Below are positions 1-7,219 of a DNA stretch of 25,514 bases, piece after piece. The notes below the pieces were generated by a model, which had not been told where the DNA came from, searched no databases, and worked only from the letters and a program-made list of their open reading frames with translations. Origin of the DNA: Bacilli bacterium (GTDB lineage: Bacteria > Bacillota_I > Bacilli_A > RFN20 > CAG-826); assembly GCA_024413875.1 (NCBI GenBank), contig JAKSVY010000023.1:1-25514 (forward strand), given 5' to 3'. The stretch's first letter is position 1; every line of letters begins with the position of its first letter. The position numbers and the translations under genes are program-made.

Positions 1-31
1 TAGAAATAATATCAATTATTTAGTAGTATAT

Positions 32-60
32 TTGAGGTTGTTAGTTTATTAACATAAAAA
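32..60 (+). promoter_or_regulatory. Promoter of the kapD-like gene, likely leaderless
   Basis: A TTGAGG box (32-37) is followed after 17 bp by TAAAAA (55-60). Only 7 nt separate the -10 box from the ATG at 68, so transcription would begin at or next to the start codon. No Shine-Dalgarno sequence lies before the ATG. The -10 is a weak match and the assignment is inference. Confidence 0.45.
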
Positions 61-67
61 TTTGAAT

Positions 68-793
68 ATGAAAGCATTAGAAAAGATCATCACAGGACGT
101 AAACAACTAGCGTTCTTAGACTTAGAAGGCACTCAATTTTCACACGAAATGATTGCTATTGGTTGTGTTAAGGTAGACATCAGAAAAGATGGTTCTATCA
201 GAAAGATTCACAAGGGTTATCATAGCCTTGTTATCGCTAAAAATAAAATCGGTAAAGTCGTTACTGATTTAACAGGAATCACTGAACAAGACTTAAAGGC
301 AAATGGAAAGCCATTAAGAGTTGTTGTTCAAGAACTTAAAAAATATTTAGGAAGTTATTTTACTAAAACATTATTTGTTACTTTCGGTTCTCATGATAAC
401 CGTATCTTAGGTCAATCATGTGCATACAATATGGATGCAAATGAAGAAGACTTAAGAATTATGATTAAACACAATTTCGATCTTTCAGAATTCGTCTCTC
501 AATATGTAAGAGATGAAAACAATAATACTTATTCATTAGATAATATGTTAAAACTCTTCAATGTTGAATTTGAAGGAACTAAACACGATCCATTATACGA
601 TGCTTTAAACCTTGCATATTTATATGATGCAGTTATTAAAAATAAACCAATCCTTTGCGAGCAATATCGCAATGTATTAAAGAAGATGAGACATCTTCCA
701 CAACCACTTCACGAAGCTTTGATTATGCTTCTTGATGGTAAGGTTGTTACTCCTAAAGATTTAGATAGATTAATTAGTGAGGCTCTTGATTAA
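68..793 (+). CDS. KapD-like DEDDh 3'-5' exonuclease
   Basis: This is a 241-residue soluble protein with the three exonuclease motifs of the DnaQ/DEDDh superfamily. Motif I is D18-x-E20 in FLDLEGT, motif II has D110 in GSHDNRIL, and motif III is H173 with D178 in KHDPLYDALN. The family hydrolyses DNA or RNA from the 3' end with two metal ions. The single-domain form with this spacing resembles KapD of Bacillus, named for inhibition of the KinA sporulation pathway. A sporulation role here is not supported. In-frame TTG at 62 is possible, but ATG at 68 gives the normal family N-terminus. The stop overlaps the recU start by 1 nt (TAATG), so the two genes are translationally coupled. No SD is visible. 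An RNA-processing exonuclease is the main alternative. Confidence 0.8.
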   Translation: MKALEKIITGRKQLAFLDLEGTQFSHEMIAIGCVKVDIRKDGSIRKIHKGYHSLVIAKNKIGKVVTDLTGITEQDLKANGKPLRVVVQELKKYLGSYFTKTLFVTFGSHDNRILGQSCAYNMDANEEDLRIMIKHNFDLSEFVSQYVRDENNNTYSLDNMLKLFNVEFEGTKHDPLYDALNLAYLYDAVIKNKPILCEQYRNVLKKMRHLPQPLHEALIMLLDGKVVTPKDLDRLISEALD

Positions 794-1392
794 TGATTAA
801 TTACCCTTCAGGTATGTCTACCAAAAAAATTAGTAAAACCACTGCAGTTAACAAAAAAGTTAAAGCACCTGCAAAGTTTTCTACTGCTAACAGAGGTATG
901 GGACTTGAAGGAGATATTAATATTTCTAACGAATATTATAAAGAAAAGAACCTTTGTCTTATTACAAAAAGACCAACACCAATCAATGTTGTTAAAGTAG
1001 ATTATTCAAGAGGTGCGATTATCACAAACGCTTATTTTGAAAAGCAATCCACTACTGACTATAACGGTGTTTACAAAGGAAGATATATTGACTTTGAAGC
1101 AAAATCTACGAAGAACTCCACTTCTTTTCCTTTAGCAAACATTACTCCACATCAAATCACACACCTAAAAGGAGTTCTCCATCACGGAGGGATTGCCTTC
1201 TTTGTTATTGAATTCGTTGTTCATGATGAAGCATATCTTTTAGATGCTTCTTATGTTATTGAATTCTATGAACACGGAGATAGGAAGTCTATCCCTTATA
1301 AAGATGTAAAAGAAAAAGGCCATCTAATTAAGAAGGCCTATGCTCCTAGACTTGATTATCTTCCTGTTGTTGATGAAGTTTATTTCAAGTGA
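793..1392 (+). CDS. recU: Holliday junction resolvase RecU
   Basis: RecU cleaves four-way DNA junctions at the end of homologous recombination and also modulates RecA in Gram-positive bacteria. The 199 residues match B. subtilis RecU along the whole length: N-terminal INYPSG, the NRGMGLEGDIN segment, KRPTPINVV, and the nuclease core STTDYNGVYKGRYIDFEAK. The metal-binding residues are D89, D100, E102 and K104 of the PD-(D/E)xK fold. The C-terminus ends in the typical YAPRLDYL segment. The gene is coupled to the exonuclease upstream. Its TGA stop at 1390-1392 lies inside the convergent nth gene, giving a 13-bp tail-to-tail overlap. In Bacillus, recU sits beside ponA, which is absent here. Confidence 0.95.
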   Translation: MINYPSGMSTKKISKTTAVNKKVKAPAKFSTANRGMGLEGDINISNEYYKEKNLCLITKRPTPINVVKVDYSRGAIITNAYFEKQSTTDYNGVYKGRYIDFEAKSTKNSTSFPLANITPHQITHLKGVLHHGGIAFFVIEFVVHDEAYLLDASYVIEFYEHGDRKSIPYKDVKEKGHLIKKAYAPRLDYLPVVDEVYFK

Positions 1393-2012
1393 TTCTCTTT
1401 GCAGAATTCTCTTAATTCACATAACTCGCACTTCGGATTCTTCGCAGTGCAAATAGTACGACCGAACCATATAATTTGATGGTTCGTTTTTATTAATCTT
1501 TCACTTGGGATTTGTTTTACAAGCTTACGTTCCATTGTTTCCACAGAATCACTATCTTTTACTAAACGTAATCTCTTTGAGATTCTTTGCACGTGCGTGT
1601 CAACAGCAAGCATTGGAACATTAAAGATTTCTGATTCAATACAGTTTTTAGTTTTATTACCTACTCCTGGAAGAGAAGTTAAAGCTTCTGGATCAGAAGG
1701 AACTTTACCATTATGTTTCGTCAATAAATCATGGGTAATGCCTTTGATGTTACGGGCTTTATTATTTGCTAGCCCGATAGGCGCAATGATATTTCTAATA
1801 TCTTCGAAAGAAGCTTTATCTAATTCTTCTAATGTTGGATATTTTGAAAATAACACTGCAGTAACTTTGTTAACAGCGTTATCAGTTGTTTGAGCACTTA
1901 ACATAACCGCGATTAAAAGTTCATAATCTTTTGAATAGATTAATCCACATTTAGCGTCAGGGTATGTTTTATCCAAAAAAGAAAAAATGGATGAGATTTT
2001 ATTAGTCATCAT
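1380..2012 (-). CDS. nth: Endonuclease III (DNA glycosylase/AP lyase)
   Basis: Endonuclease III removes oxidised pyrimidines and nicks the resulting abasic site in base-excision repair. The 210-residue protein has the helix-hairpin-helix LPGVGNKT with catalytic Lys120, the VDTHV motif with Asp138, and a C-terminal C-x6-C-x2-C-x5-C motif for a 4Fe-4S cluster. It may therefore depend on the Suf system encoded at 9961-14555. I chose ATG at 2012 (2009 is equally possible). The reading frame stays open to 2114, but those 34 extra residues are not family-like and lie within dnaD. The start overlaps the dnaD stop by 8-11 nt, so the two are co-transcribed, as in Bacillus. The 3' end overlaps recU by 13 bp. 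Confidence 0.95.
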   Translation of the reverse strand: MMTNKISSIFSFLDKTYPDAKCGLIYSKDYELLIAVMLSAQTTDNAVNKVTAVLFSKYPTLEELDKASFEDIRNIIAPIGLANNKARNIKGITHDLLTKHNGKVPSDPEALTSLPGVGNKTKNCIESEIFNVPMLAVDTHVQRISKRLRLVKDSDSVETMERKLVKQIPSERLIKTNHQIIWFGRTICTAKNPKCELCELREFCKENHLK

Positions 2013-2664
2013 CTTCGATCCATTTTGCCTTTGCAATTTCAATTGTCTTATCAATATCTTTGTTCCAAGTATCAGAAATTGCGGTATATCCACCGGTCTT
2101 TTCGATATCTTCACGTGCTTGATATGAAAGAAGAATCTTATCTACTGATTTGAGTGTTTTTCTTCCTTTAGCGAGTGCTTCGCGGAGTGCAGCAATAATA
2201 ACATCATCTGTCCAACCAGCATCTACCCAATCACCAATTAAAGAAAGTTCAACTGGAGAAAGGCTTCTATTTAATTCTGATTCAAATACTTGGTAAATAT
2301 TCTTTAAGGCTTCACTTTTGTTTTCATCATTAAGTGTTTCTAAGTCACGAGTAAGGTTAACTTGGAATTCTTCATAAAGTTTTTTACGAAGTGGTTTTAA
2401 TGAAAGCTTAATGTTTTTATTATTATCTAAATCATAAACAATGAATTTCTTGTCTAAGAAACCCACTAAGATTGAATCTAATTCTTCAATTGAAAGATTC
2501 ATCTTTAAAGATAATAAATCAGGTGTGATAAAAGCATTCTTTTGACTTCTTAAATGATTAATCATTAAAAGAACCGCTAATTCAGTTTCGCTGATATTTA
2601 ATTTTTTATAATACTCGAGAAGTAAGTATCTGAAGTCGAGTGCTTCCATTTGAACTTGTGACAT
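2002..2664 (-). CDS. dnaD: DnaD-type replication initiation protein
   Basis: DnaD helps DnaB and DnaI load the replicative helicase at oriC and at restarted forks in Bacillota. The 220-residue protein has an N-terminal winged-helix region (about residues 12-80) and a C-terminal DnaB/DnaD-type helical domain (about 123-185). The latter contains LSPVELSLIGDW and the segment LKSVDKILLSY, which corresponds to the conserved YxxxIxxxW region. It is followed by an acidic tail ending in EDDD. ATG at 2664 was chosen; ATG at 2649 is an alternative. No SD precedes either. An AT-rich -10-like box lies 9 nt before the 2664 start. The gene is fused by overlap to nth, the order seen in Bacillus. Confidence 0.88.
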   Translation of the reverse strand: MSQVQMEALDFRYLLLEYYKKLNISETELAVLLMINHLRSQKNAFITPDLLSLKMNLSIEELDSILVGFLDKKFIVYDLDNNKNIKLSLKPLRKKLYEEFQVNLTRDLETLNDENKSEALKNIYQVFESELNRSLSPVELSLIGDWVDAGWTDDVIIAALREALAKGRKTLKSVDKILLSYQAREDIEKTGGYTAISDTWNKDIDKTIEIAKAKWIEDDD

Positions 2665-2673
2665 AGTGTTAAT

Positions 2674-2679
2674 ATCTTA
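2674..2679 (-). promoter_or_regulatory. -10-like box before dnaD
   Basis: TAAGAT on the minus strand ends 9 nt before the dnaD ATG. There is no SD and only about 35 nt separate dnaD from the upstream gene's stop. No convincing -35 is visible. The box sits inside ATAAGATAT, which also occurs just before the CCA-enzyme start. Tentative; read-through from the upstream gene is equally possible. Confidence 0.3.
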
Positions 2680-2699
2680 TATTACTTTATTGTTTATTA

Positions 2700-3308
2700 C
2701 TAATCTTTTCTTTTACGAATTTCTTCTTTTACCTTTTCAGGGTTTAATTCCTCTATTAAATAATGGAGTTCATTAATAGCGAGTTCTGTTTCTTTATCAA
2801 AGGTAAATCCTAGTTTATCTTTAAAGCGTTCCGCTCTTAAGATACGAAGTGGATCTTCTTTGATACGAGTATATGGATCTCCAATAAATCTTATTATTTT
2901 ATTATTAAGATCAGATACACCATTTACCAAATCGATCGTTTCCATATTTTCGTTTATATATAACGCATTGATTGTGAAATCTCTTCTTACAACATCTTCT
3001 TCAAGTTTAGTGGTAAATTCAATCTTATTTGGATGTCTATGGTCAGAATAACCTTTTTCAATACGAAGAGTTGTAATATCTGTCTTTACTCCATTAACTT
3101 TTAAACGAACACTTCCATATTGTTCAAAACGATAATTTGCTTCTGGAATAAATGTTTTCATTTGTTCTGGTGTTGCATCAGTAACAAAATCATAATCAGT
3201 AAAATAAATACCTAGAAGAAAATCACGACTGGTGCCACCTATCATATATAAGTGATAGCCATTCGCTTTAAACTTTTCTATTAAAGTATCAAATATTTCG
3301 TTTCGCAT
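2700..3308 (-). CDS. Short CCA tRNA nucleotidyltransferase / poly(A) polymerase head domain
   Basis: This is a class II nucleotidyltransferase. The 202 residues contain GGTSRDFLLG (24-33), the catalytic D38-x-D40, RRDFTINA (108-115) that selects the ribose and orients the template, and EDPLRILRAERF (151-162), the motif-D base-recognition element. Family members are usually about 390-450 residues, with body and tail domains that grip the tRNA. This protein ends soon after the neck, at EIRKRKD. The frame is intact up to a normal stop, so this looks like a genuine short form rather than a frameshift. It would add CCA to tRNA 3' ends or A tails to RNA; motifs alone do not decide. It has its own likely promoter just downstream of the hup terminator. 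Confidence 0.8.
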   Translation of the reverse strand: MRNEIFDTLIEKFKANGYHLYMIGGTSRDFLLGIYFTDYDFVTDATPEQMKTFIPEANYRFEQYGSVRLKVNGVKTDITTLRIEKGYSDHRHPNKIEFTTKLEEDVVRRDFTINALYINENMETIDLVNGVSDLNNKIIRFIGDPYTRIKEDPLRILRAERFKDKLGFTFDKETELAINELHYLIEELNPEKVKEEIRKRKD

Positions 3309-3314
3309 ATTGAT

Positions 3315-3323
3315 ATCTTATCA
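3315..3323 (-). promoter_or_regulatory. Extended -10 promoter of the CCA-enzyme gene, likely leaderless
   Basis: On the minus strand TG-A-TAAGAT forms an extended -10 box that ends 6 nt before the ATG at 3308. That places transcription start at the start codon. No SD exists. The -35 region falls in the U-tract of the hup terminator and is not conserved, which extended -10 promoters tolerate. Confidence 0.5.
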
Positions 3324-3335
3324 CGTTAATGCGTA

Positions 3336-3360
3336 AACAAAAAGAACTCCGAAGAGTTCT
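3336..3360 (-). terminator. Rho-independent terminator after hup
   Basis: On the minus strand AGAACTC-TTCG-GAGTTCT forms a 7-bp stem capped by a stable UUCG tetraloop, followed by TTTTTG. It lies 12 bp after the hup stop codon and separates hup from the next gene. Confidence 0.85.
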
Positions 3361-3371
3361 CTTTATAGTTC

Positions 3372-3644
3372 TTAATTAACTTTTTCTTTTAAAATCTTTG
3401 AAGGTTTAAATGAAACAGTGTTATTTTCTGGGATAACAATGATATCACCACTTGAAGGATTTGTTCCTTTACGTTCAAGTCTTGTCTTCTTTGAGAAAAT
3501 ACCAAATCCTGAAAGTTTTACTTCGTTACCTTTAACAAGTTCTCTTTCAATAATAGCGAGCATTTCCTCGACAGCATTTTCAGCTTCGCCTTTTGAAAGA
3601 TTAGCTCTTTCTGCGACTTCTAAAATTAATTCTGCTTTATTCAT
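3372..3644 (-). CDS. hup: DNA-binding protein HU
   Basis: HU bends and compacts DNA as a dimer. From ATG at 3644 the protein has 90 residues, the standard family length. It has N-terminal MNKAELILEVAE, the GFGIFSKKTRLERKG entry to the beta arm (residues 47-60), the arm-tip NP at 62-63, and the VSFKPSKILKEKVN end. The frame is open upstream to 3680, but AAGGAG located 6 nt before the 3644 ATG fixes the start. A good extended -10 lies just upstream and a UUCG-capped terminator just downstream, so hup can be a single-gene transcript, probably with some read-through from der. Confidence 0.97.
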   Translation of the reverse strand: MNKAELILEVAERANLSKGEAENAVEEMLAIIERELVKGNEVKLSGFGIFSKKTRLERKGTNPSSGDIIVIPENNTVSFKPSKILKEKVN

Positions 3645-3662
3645 AATTTTCTCCTTGGCCCT

Positions 3663-3671
3663 AGTATAACA
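3663..3671 (-). promoter_or_regulatory. Extended -10 promoter of hup
   Basis: On the minus strand TG-T-TATACT lies 18 nt before the hup ATG, leaving room for a short leader that carries AAGGAG. The -35 region has no good match, as is common with a TGn extended -10. Confidence 0.6.
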
Positions 3672-3689
3672 CAATAACAAGAATTTCGA

Positions 3690-4997
3690 TTAGACCTTTT
3701 CTCTTAATGTTATATCTATAGGCGTTCCGTCTAAATCAAATGTATCTCTAAGTCTATTTTCGATATATCTCATATATGAGAAGTGCGCAAATTTAGGCTT
3801 ATTAACAAACATAACAAAAGTTGGAGGTTGTGTACCTGTTTGGTTAATGTAATAAATTCTAAGACGACCTTTATTGAATTCTGGTGCAGGATTCATAGTT
3901 TGAGCATCTTGAATAACATCATTTAAAACACTGGTTGGAATATGTGTTGCGTATGCATAATGAACTTTATCAATAGCCTTAAAAATATTATCAATCTTTG
4001 TTTTGTTAAGAGCAGATACGAATACGATTGGAGCATATTCGAGGAATTGGAATTCCTTACGAACTTGCTTTTCAAAATCTGATTGAGCATTTTGAGTATG
4101 TTCTACAGTATCCCATTTATTAACAACAATAATAATTGCCTTTTTAGCGTCACAAGCATAACCAACAATATGTTTATCTTGTTCTTGGATACCAGTTTCA
4201 GCATCAATAACTAATAAAACGATTTCTGAACGATCCACCGCTGCTAAAGCACGAAGCATTGAATACTTATCAACTGCTTCAAAGATTTTTCCACGTTTCT
4301 TTAAACCTGCTGTATCAATAACAACGTAGTCTTGTCCATCTCTTGTAAATCTTGTATCAACAGAGTCTCTTGTTGTTCCTTCAATATTAGAAACAATAAC
4401 TCTTTCCTTATTTAAGATAGCGTTACTTAATGATGATTTACCAACATTTGGACGACCAATGATTGAGAATGTGATCGCATCATCATATTCTTCATCTTCT
4501 TTTTTAGGAAGAATTTCAACAATCTTATCAAGAAGATCGCCAATACCAATACCGTGTTCACCAGAAACCGCGATTGGTTCTCCTAAACCTAAAGCATAGA
4601 ATTCACCAAGATTAGGAATCATATCTTGGCTATCAATCTTATTAACCGCTAAGATAACTGGTTTACCAGCTTTATAAAGCATCTTAGCAACTACTCTATC
4701 ATCACGAGAAATACCTAATTTACCATCAGTAACAAAAACAATAACATCTGCTTCTTCAATAGCAATTGTTGCTTGAGCGCGGATTTGTTCTTGGAATGGT
4801 CTATTAACGATTTCAACACCACCAGTATCGATAATATTAAAATCAACACCTAACCAGTTTGCTTTATCGTAAATTCTGTCACGTGTTACACCTGGTTGGT
4901 CATCGATAATTGAGTGTCTATGTCCAATAATACGATTAAAAATCGTAGATTTACCTACGTTTGGACTTCCAACAACTGCAACTGTTCCAATTGCCAT
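3690..4997 (-). CDS. der: Ribosome biogenesis GTPase Der (EngA)
   Basis: Der is a double-GTPase assembly factor of the 50S ribosomal subunit. The 435 residues contain GTPase domain 1 with GSPNVGKST (10-18), DTGG (57-60) and NKID (119-122). GTPase domain 2 has GRPNVGKSS (181-189), DTAG (228-231) and NKWD (293-296). A C-terminal KH-like domain contains NKGRLRIYYINQ and PTFVMFVNKP. Length and order are typical. The start lies 2 nt after the cmk stop, with AAGG in the cmk tail as a weak SD. In Bacillus der, cmk and hup lie near each other with several genes between; here they are adjacent. Confidence 0.98.
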   Translation of the reverse strand: MAIGTVAVVGSPNVGKSTIFNRIIGHRHSIIDDQPGVTRDRIYDKANWLGVDFNIIDTGGVEIVNRPFQEQIRAQATIAIEEADVIVFVTDGKLGISRDDRVVAKMLYKAGKPVILAVNKIDSQDMIPNLGEFYALGLGEPIAVSGEHGIGIGDLLDKIVEILPKKEDEEYDDAITFSIIGRPNVGKSSLSNAILNKERVIVSNIEGTTRDSVDTRFTRDGQDYVVIDTAGLKKRGKIFEAVDKYSMLRALAAVDRSEIVLLVIDAETGIQEQDKHIVGYACDAKKAIIIVVNKWDTVEHTQNAQSDFEKQVRKEFQFLEYAPIVFVSALNKTKIDNIFKAIDKVHYAYATHIPTSVLNDVIQDAQTMNPAPEFNKGRLRIYYINQTGTQPPTFVMFVNKPKFAHFSYMRYIENRLRDTFDLDGTPIDITLREKV

Positions 4998-4999
4998 AA

Positions 5000-5668
5000 T
5001 TATTCGCCAACCTTTTCCTTAACAATATCTAAGACTGCTTGAATAGATTCTTCGATTGTTAAATTAGATGTATCAAGTTCAACTGCGTCATCAGCCTTTT
5101 TAAGAGGAGCGAAAGAACGCCCTGAGTCAATTCTATCTCTATTGATAACGTCTTGTTCAATTTCTTCGTAAGTACATGGAATACCTTTTTCTTGGTTTTC
5201 AATGTATCTTCTTTCAGCACGTGTTTTAACACTTGCGATTTGGAATACTTTTACATCAGCGTTTGGTAAAACATATGTTCCAATATCTCTACCATCCATA
5301 ACGACTGATTTTGAGTCTGCCATTGCACGTTGTTGATCAACTAAGAATAATCTTACTGAGACCATTGCGGCAATATAAGAAACAGAACCACTTACAAGTG
5401 GAGTTCTAATTACTTTAGTAACATCCTTACCTGAACACATAACTGTTCCATTAGGATTTAAATCAATTTTAATATCAGGAATTAATTTCTTAACTTCTTC
5501 CTCGTTCTTTGGATCTACACCATGATCGATAGCATAAAAAGTTACAGCGCGGTACATTGCCCCTGTATCAATATATGTATAACCTAAACGACGAGCAACC
5601 TCTTTAGAGACTGTTGATTTACCAGCAGCTGCAGGTCCATCGATAGCGATACTTACAATTTTACTCAT
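5000..5668 (-). CDS. cmk: Cytidylate kinase
   Basis: Cmk phosphorylates CMP and dCMP with ATP, recycling pyrimidine nucleotides from RNA and lipid turnover. The 222-residue protein has the P-loop GPAAAGKST (11-19), the YIDTGAMYRAVT nucleotide-binding segment, VVMDGRDIGT with the CMP-contacting residues, and the RDRIDSGRSFAPLKKADDA region near the C-terminus. GGAGGT, encoded within the last codons of the upstream membrane-protein gene, serves as SD. The start overlaps that gene's stop by 1 nt (TAATG). It is followed by der after 2 nt. Confidence 0.97.
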   Translation of the reverse strand: MSKIVSIAIDGPAAAGKSTVSKEVARRLGYTYIDTGAMYRAVTFYAIDHGVDPKNEEEVKKLIPDIKIDLNPNGTVMCSGKDVTKVIRTPLVSGSVSYIAAMVSVRLFLVDQQRAMADSKSVVMDGRDIGTYVLPNADVKVFQIASVKTRAERRYIENQEKGIPCTYEEIEQDVINRDRIDSGRSFAPLKKADDAVELDTSNLTIEESIQAVLDIVKEKVGE

Positions 5669-6009
5669 TATAACTTACCTCCAAAATATAGTATTCCAAT
5701 TGTTATAATAGCGGCGGCTAAAATAACAATGATTGCGATAACACATCCGCGAAAGATTTTATCTTTCTTCTGTTTTTCAGTCAATGGATTTGCTCCTGTC
5801 TTTACTTCGTTTCCGTAAATATCAGAAGTATCCACTACATCATCAAAAGAAAACTTAAGGCTTGATGTTTCTCTACTTGCTTGTTGTTTATCAAGCATTG
5901 TATCAACCTTACGTGAAACTTTTTCTTTATTGGTAAAAGTAGATTCATCTTCCATTTTAGAAATTTCTTCACGGTATTTCTTATATAGTTCTTTTCTAGT
6001 TTCTTCCAT
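5668..6009 (-). CDS. Small tail-anchored membrane protein, unknown function
   Basis: I do not recognise this 113-residue protein. Residues 1-83 are hydrophilic and charged: KELYKKYREEISKME resembles a short amphipathic or coiled-coil segment, followed by a low-complexity stretch. A single hydrophobic segment (about 87-110, CVIAIIVILAAAIITIGILY) ends in GGKL. The topology is a cytoplasmic domain anchored by a C-terminal helix. It is the first gene of a unit with cmk and der and is coupled to cmk by a 1-nt overlap. There is no SD before its ATG. A function cannot be assigned. Confidence 0.75.
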   Translation of the reverse strand: MEETRKELYKKYREEISKMEDESTFTNKEKVSRKVDTMLDKQQASRETSSLKFSFDDVVDTSDIYGNEVKTGANPLTEKQKKDKIFRGCVIAIIVILAAAIITIGILYFGGKL

Positions 6010-6027
6010 AGTTAAAAAGTTTCAAAT

Positions 6028-6033
6028 ATTATA
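6028..6033 (-). promoter_or_regulatory. Possible -10 box for the membrane protein-cmk-der unit
   Basis: A perfect TATAAT on the minus strand lies 18 nt before the ATG at 6009. The -35 region (AAAAGA) is poor and there is no TGn extension. It faces away from the ferredoxin promoter in a roughly 120-bp divergent gap. Confidence 0.35.
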
Positions 6034-6074
6034 TTAATATAAACGCTTATTCTTTTCATCTAAATTAGTTTTTA

Positions 6075-6102
6075 TTGATTAAAAAATCATTATTGCTATA
6101 AT
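6075..6102 (+). promoter_or_regulatory. Promoter of the ferredoxin gene
   Basis: TTGATT (6075-6080), a 16-bp spacer and TATAAT (6097-6102) with a TG-C extension (6094-6096). The predicted start near 6109 gives a short leader carrying GGAGGA at 6117-6122. Confidence 0.8.
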
Positions 6103-6128
6103 TGAAAGTATCAAATGGAGGAATTTAT

Positions 6129-6299
6129 ATGCCAAAGGTAAGAGTTAATGCTGACGCTTGTGGTTCATGTGGACTTTGCGTAGGCTCAGCACCAGAAGTA
6201 TTTGAATTCGACGACGAAGGCAGAGCAGTTGCTGTTGTCGAAGAAATCGATGCAGAACTCGACTTCGAATGCCCATTCGGTGCTATCGAACTCGAATAA
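6129..6299 (+). CDS. fer: Single-cluster 4Fe-4S ferredoxin
   Basis: This is a 56-residue electron carrier. C11, C14 and C17 (CGSCGLC) and C48 in ECPFGAI form the four-cysteine set for one 4Fe-4S cluster, as in Bacillus-type ferredoxins. The remainder is strongly acidic. The reading frame is open back to 6102, but GGAGGA located 6 nt before ATG 6129 sets the start, and the region before it is the promoter. It is a single-gene transcript with a strong terminator. The cluster would be supplied by the Suf system. Its redox partner is not in this window. Confidence 0.93.
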   Translation: MPKVRVNADACGSCGLCVGSAPEVFEFDDEGRAVAVVEEIDAELDFECPFGAIELE

Positions 6300-6320
6300 T
6301 TGAGTTAAATACGAAATGAA

Positions 6321-6352
6321 AATACCGCTCACACGAGCGGTATTTTTGTTTT
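6321..6352. terminator. Bidirectional terminator between fer and ribU
   Basis: AAATACCGCTC-ACAC-GAGCGGTATTT is a perfect 11-bp stem with a 4-nt loop. It is followed by TTGTTTTA on the plus strand and, in the other direction, TCATTTCG after the terminal T run of the stem. It can end both convergent transcripts. Confidence 0.9.
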
Positions 6353-7208
6353 ATCCAATCTTATTGAAGAGCCAACTAATTCTTTTATAAAGAATAAATG
6401 TTAATGCTAAGACAAGTGAGTATCTAAATAAGTTAAATGGAACAACACCTACAAAGATGTAATAAAGCATGTAGTTATCAGCAGTTACAACTGATTCACC
6501 ATGTACTTTAATATAGCTTAATGAACCAACAATTGCAGGGAGTGGGAATCCAGCAATCTTAATATATGCTGGGATAAGAAGTAACCAGTTAGTCAAGCAA
6601 GCTGCTACTGTTGCAGCACCAACACCAATTAAACTTCCGATAAAAGCACCCTTCATTGTTCTATGCTTTTTATAGATAAGTCCGCTTGTAACAACAAGAA
6701 CAACACCTAAGATTAAGTCAGCAAGCTCGCCAACTCCAACAGTAGATGTTCCAGGTAACTTAACAACAAATCTAATAAAGATAATTAAGATACCTGCCCA
6801 AGGACCATAAATGAATGATCCAATTAAAGCTGGAAGGTCAGAAAATTGAATATCTAACCAAGGTGGGAAGAATGGTAATGGGAACTTAGCATAATAATAA
6901 AGAACGATACTAATTGCTGATAAAGTGGCAATTAATGTCATTTGTTTAACTGACATTCTCTTAACTTCTTTTTTAGTCATTACATATGCATAGACTAAAT
7001 ACGCTCCTACTAAAGTGAACAATGAACCTACAATATACATAAAGTAGATGTACCAAGCTGGTTCAAACTTTGAACCATCAATTGATACAAAATTTTGTCT
7101 TGCAAAGTAGTTAATTACAAACGCTGCAACAATAATTCCAATTGCAACAACCAAAGATGAGATTCCAGAAATAAGCTCAATAAGTGGCTTCTTTTCATTA
7201 TTTTCCAT
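6351..7208 (-). CDS. ribU: Riboflavin ECF transporter substrate-binding subunit RibU
   Basis: RibU is the membrane S component that binds riboflavin and docks on the shared EcfAAT energising module. From ATG 7208 the protein has 285 residues. Two extra N-terminal membrane segments (about 15-40 and 50-75) precede the usual hydrophobic core. Signature stretches are PWLDIQFSDLPALIGSFIYGP and GTSTVGVGELADLILG, which match RibU, and LTNWLLLIPAYIKIAGF. GGAGGT 5 nt upstream supports this start; the open frame to 7283 runs into the riboswitch and is not used. The FMN riboswitch upstream confirms the substrate. The Ecf energising genes are not in this window. The N-terminal extension is longer than in Bacillus RibU. 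Confidence 0.93.
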   Translation of the reverse strand: MENNEKKPLIELISGISSLVVAIGIIVAAFVINYFARQNFVSIDGSKFEPAWYIYFMYIVGSLFTLVGAYLVYAYVMTKKEVKRMSVKQMTLIATLSAISIVLYYYAKFPLPFFPPWLDIQFSDLPALIGSFIYGPWAGILIIFIRFVVKLPGTSTVGVGELADLILGVVLVVTSGLIYKKHRTMKGAFIGSLIGVGAATVAACLTNWLLLIPAYIKIAGFPLPAIVGSLSYIKVHGESVVTADNYMLYYIFVGVVPFNLFRYSLVLALTFILYKRISWLFNKIG

Positions 7209-7219
7209 AATGTACCTCC

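Noticed and set aside
1390..1392. Possible TGA-as-Trp recoding, as in Mycoplasma
   Set aside because: TGA ends recU, mnmG, recX and the flippase-like gene at family-appropriate lengths, and tryptophan is encoded by TGG throughout.
1597..1893. 98-codon plus-strand open frame inside nth
   Set aside because: Antisense shadow of nth; no SD, promoter or family resemblance.
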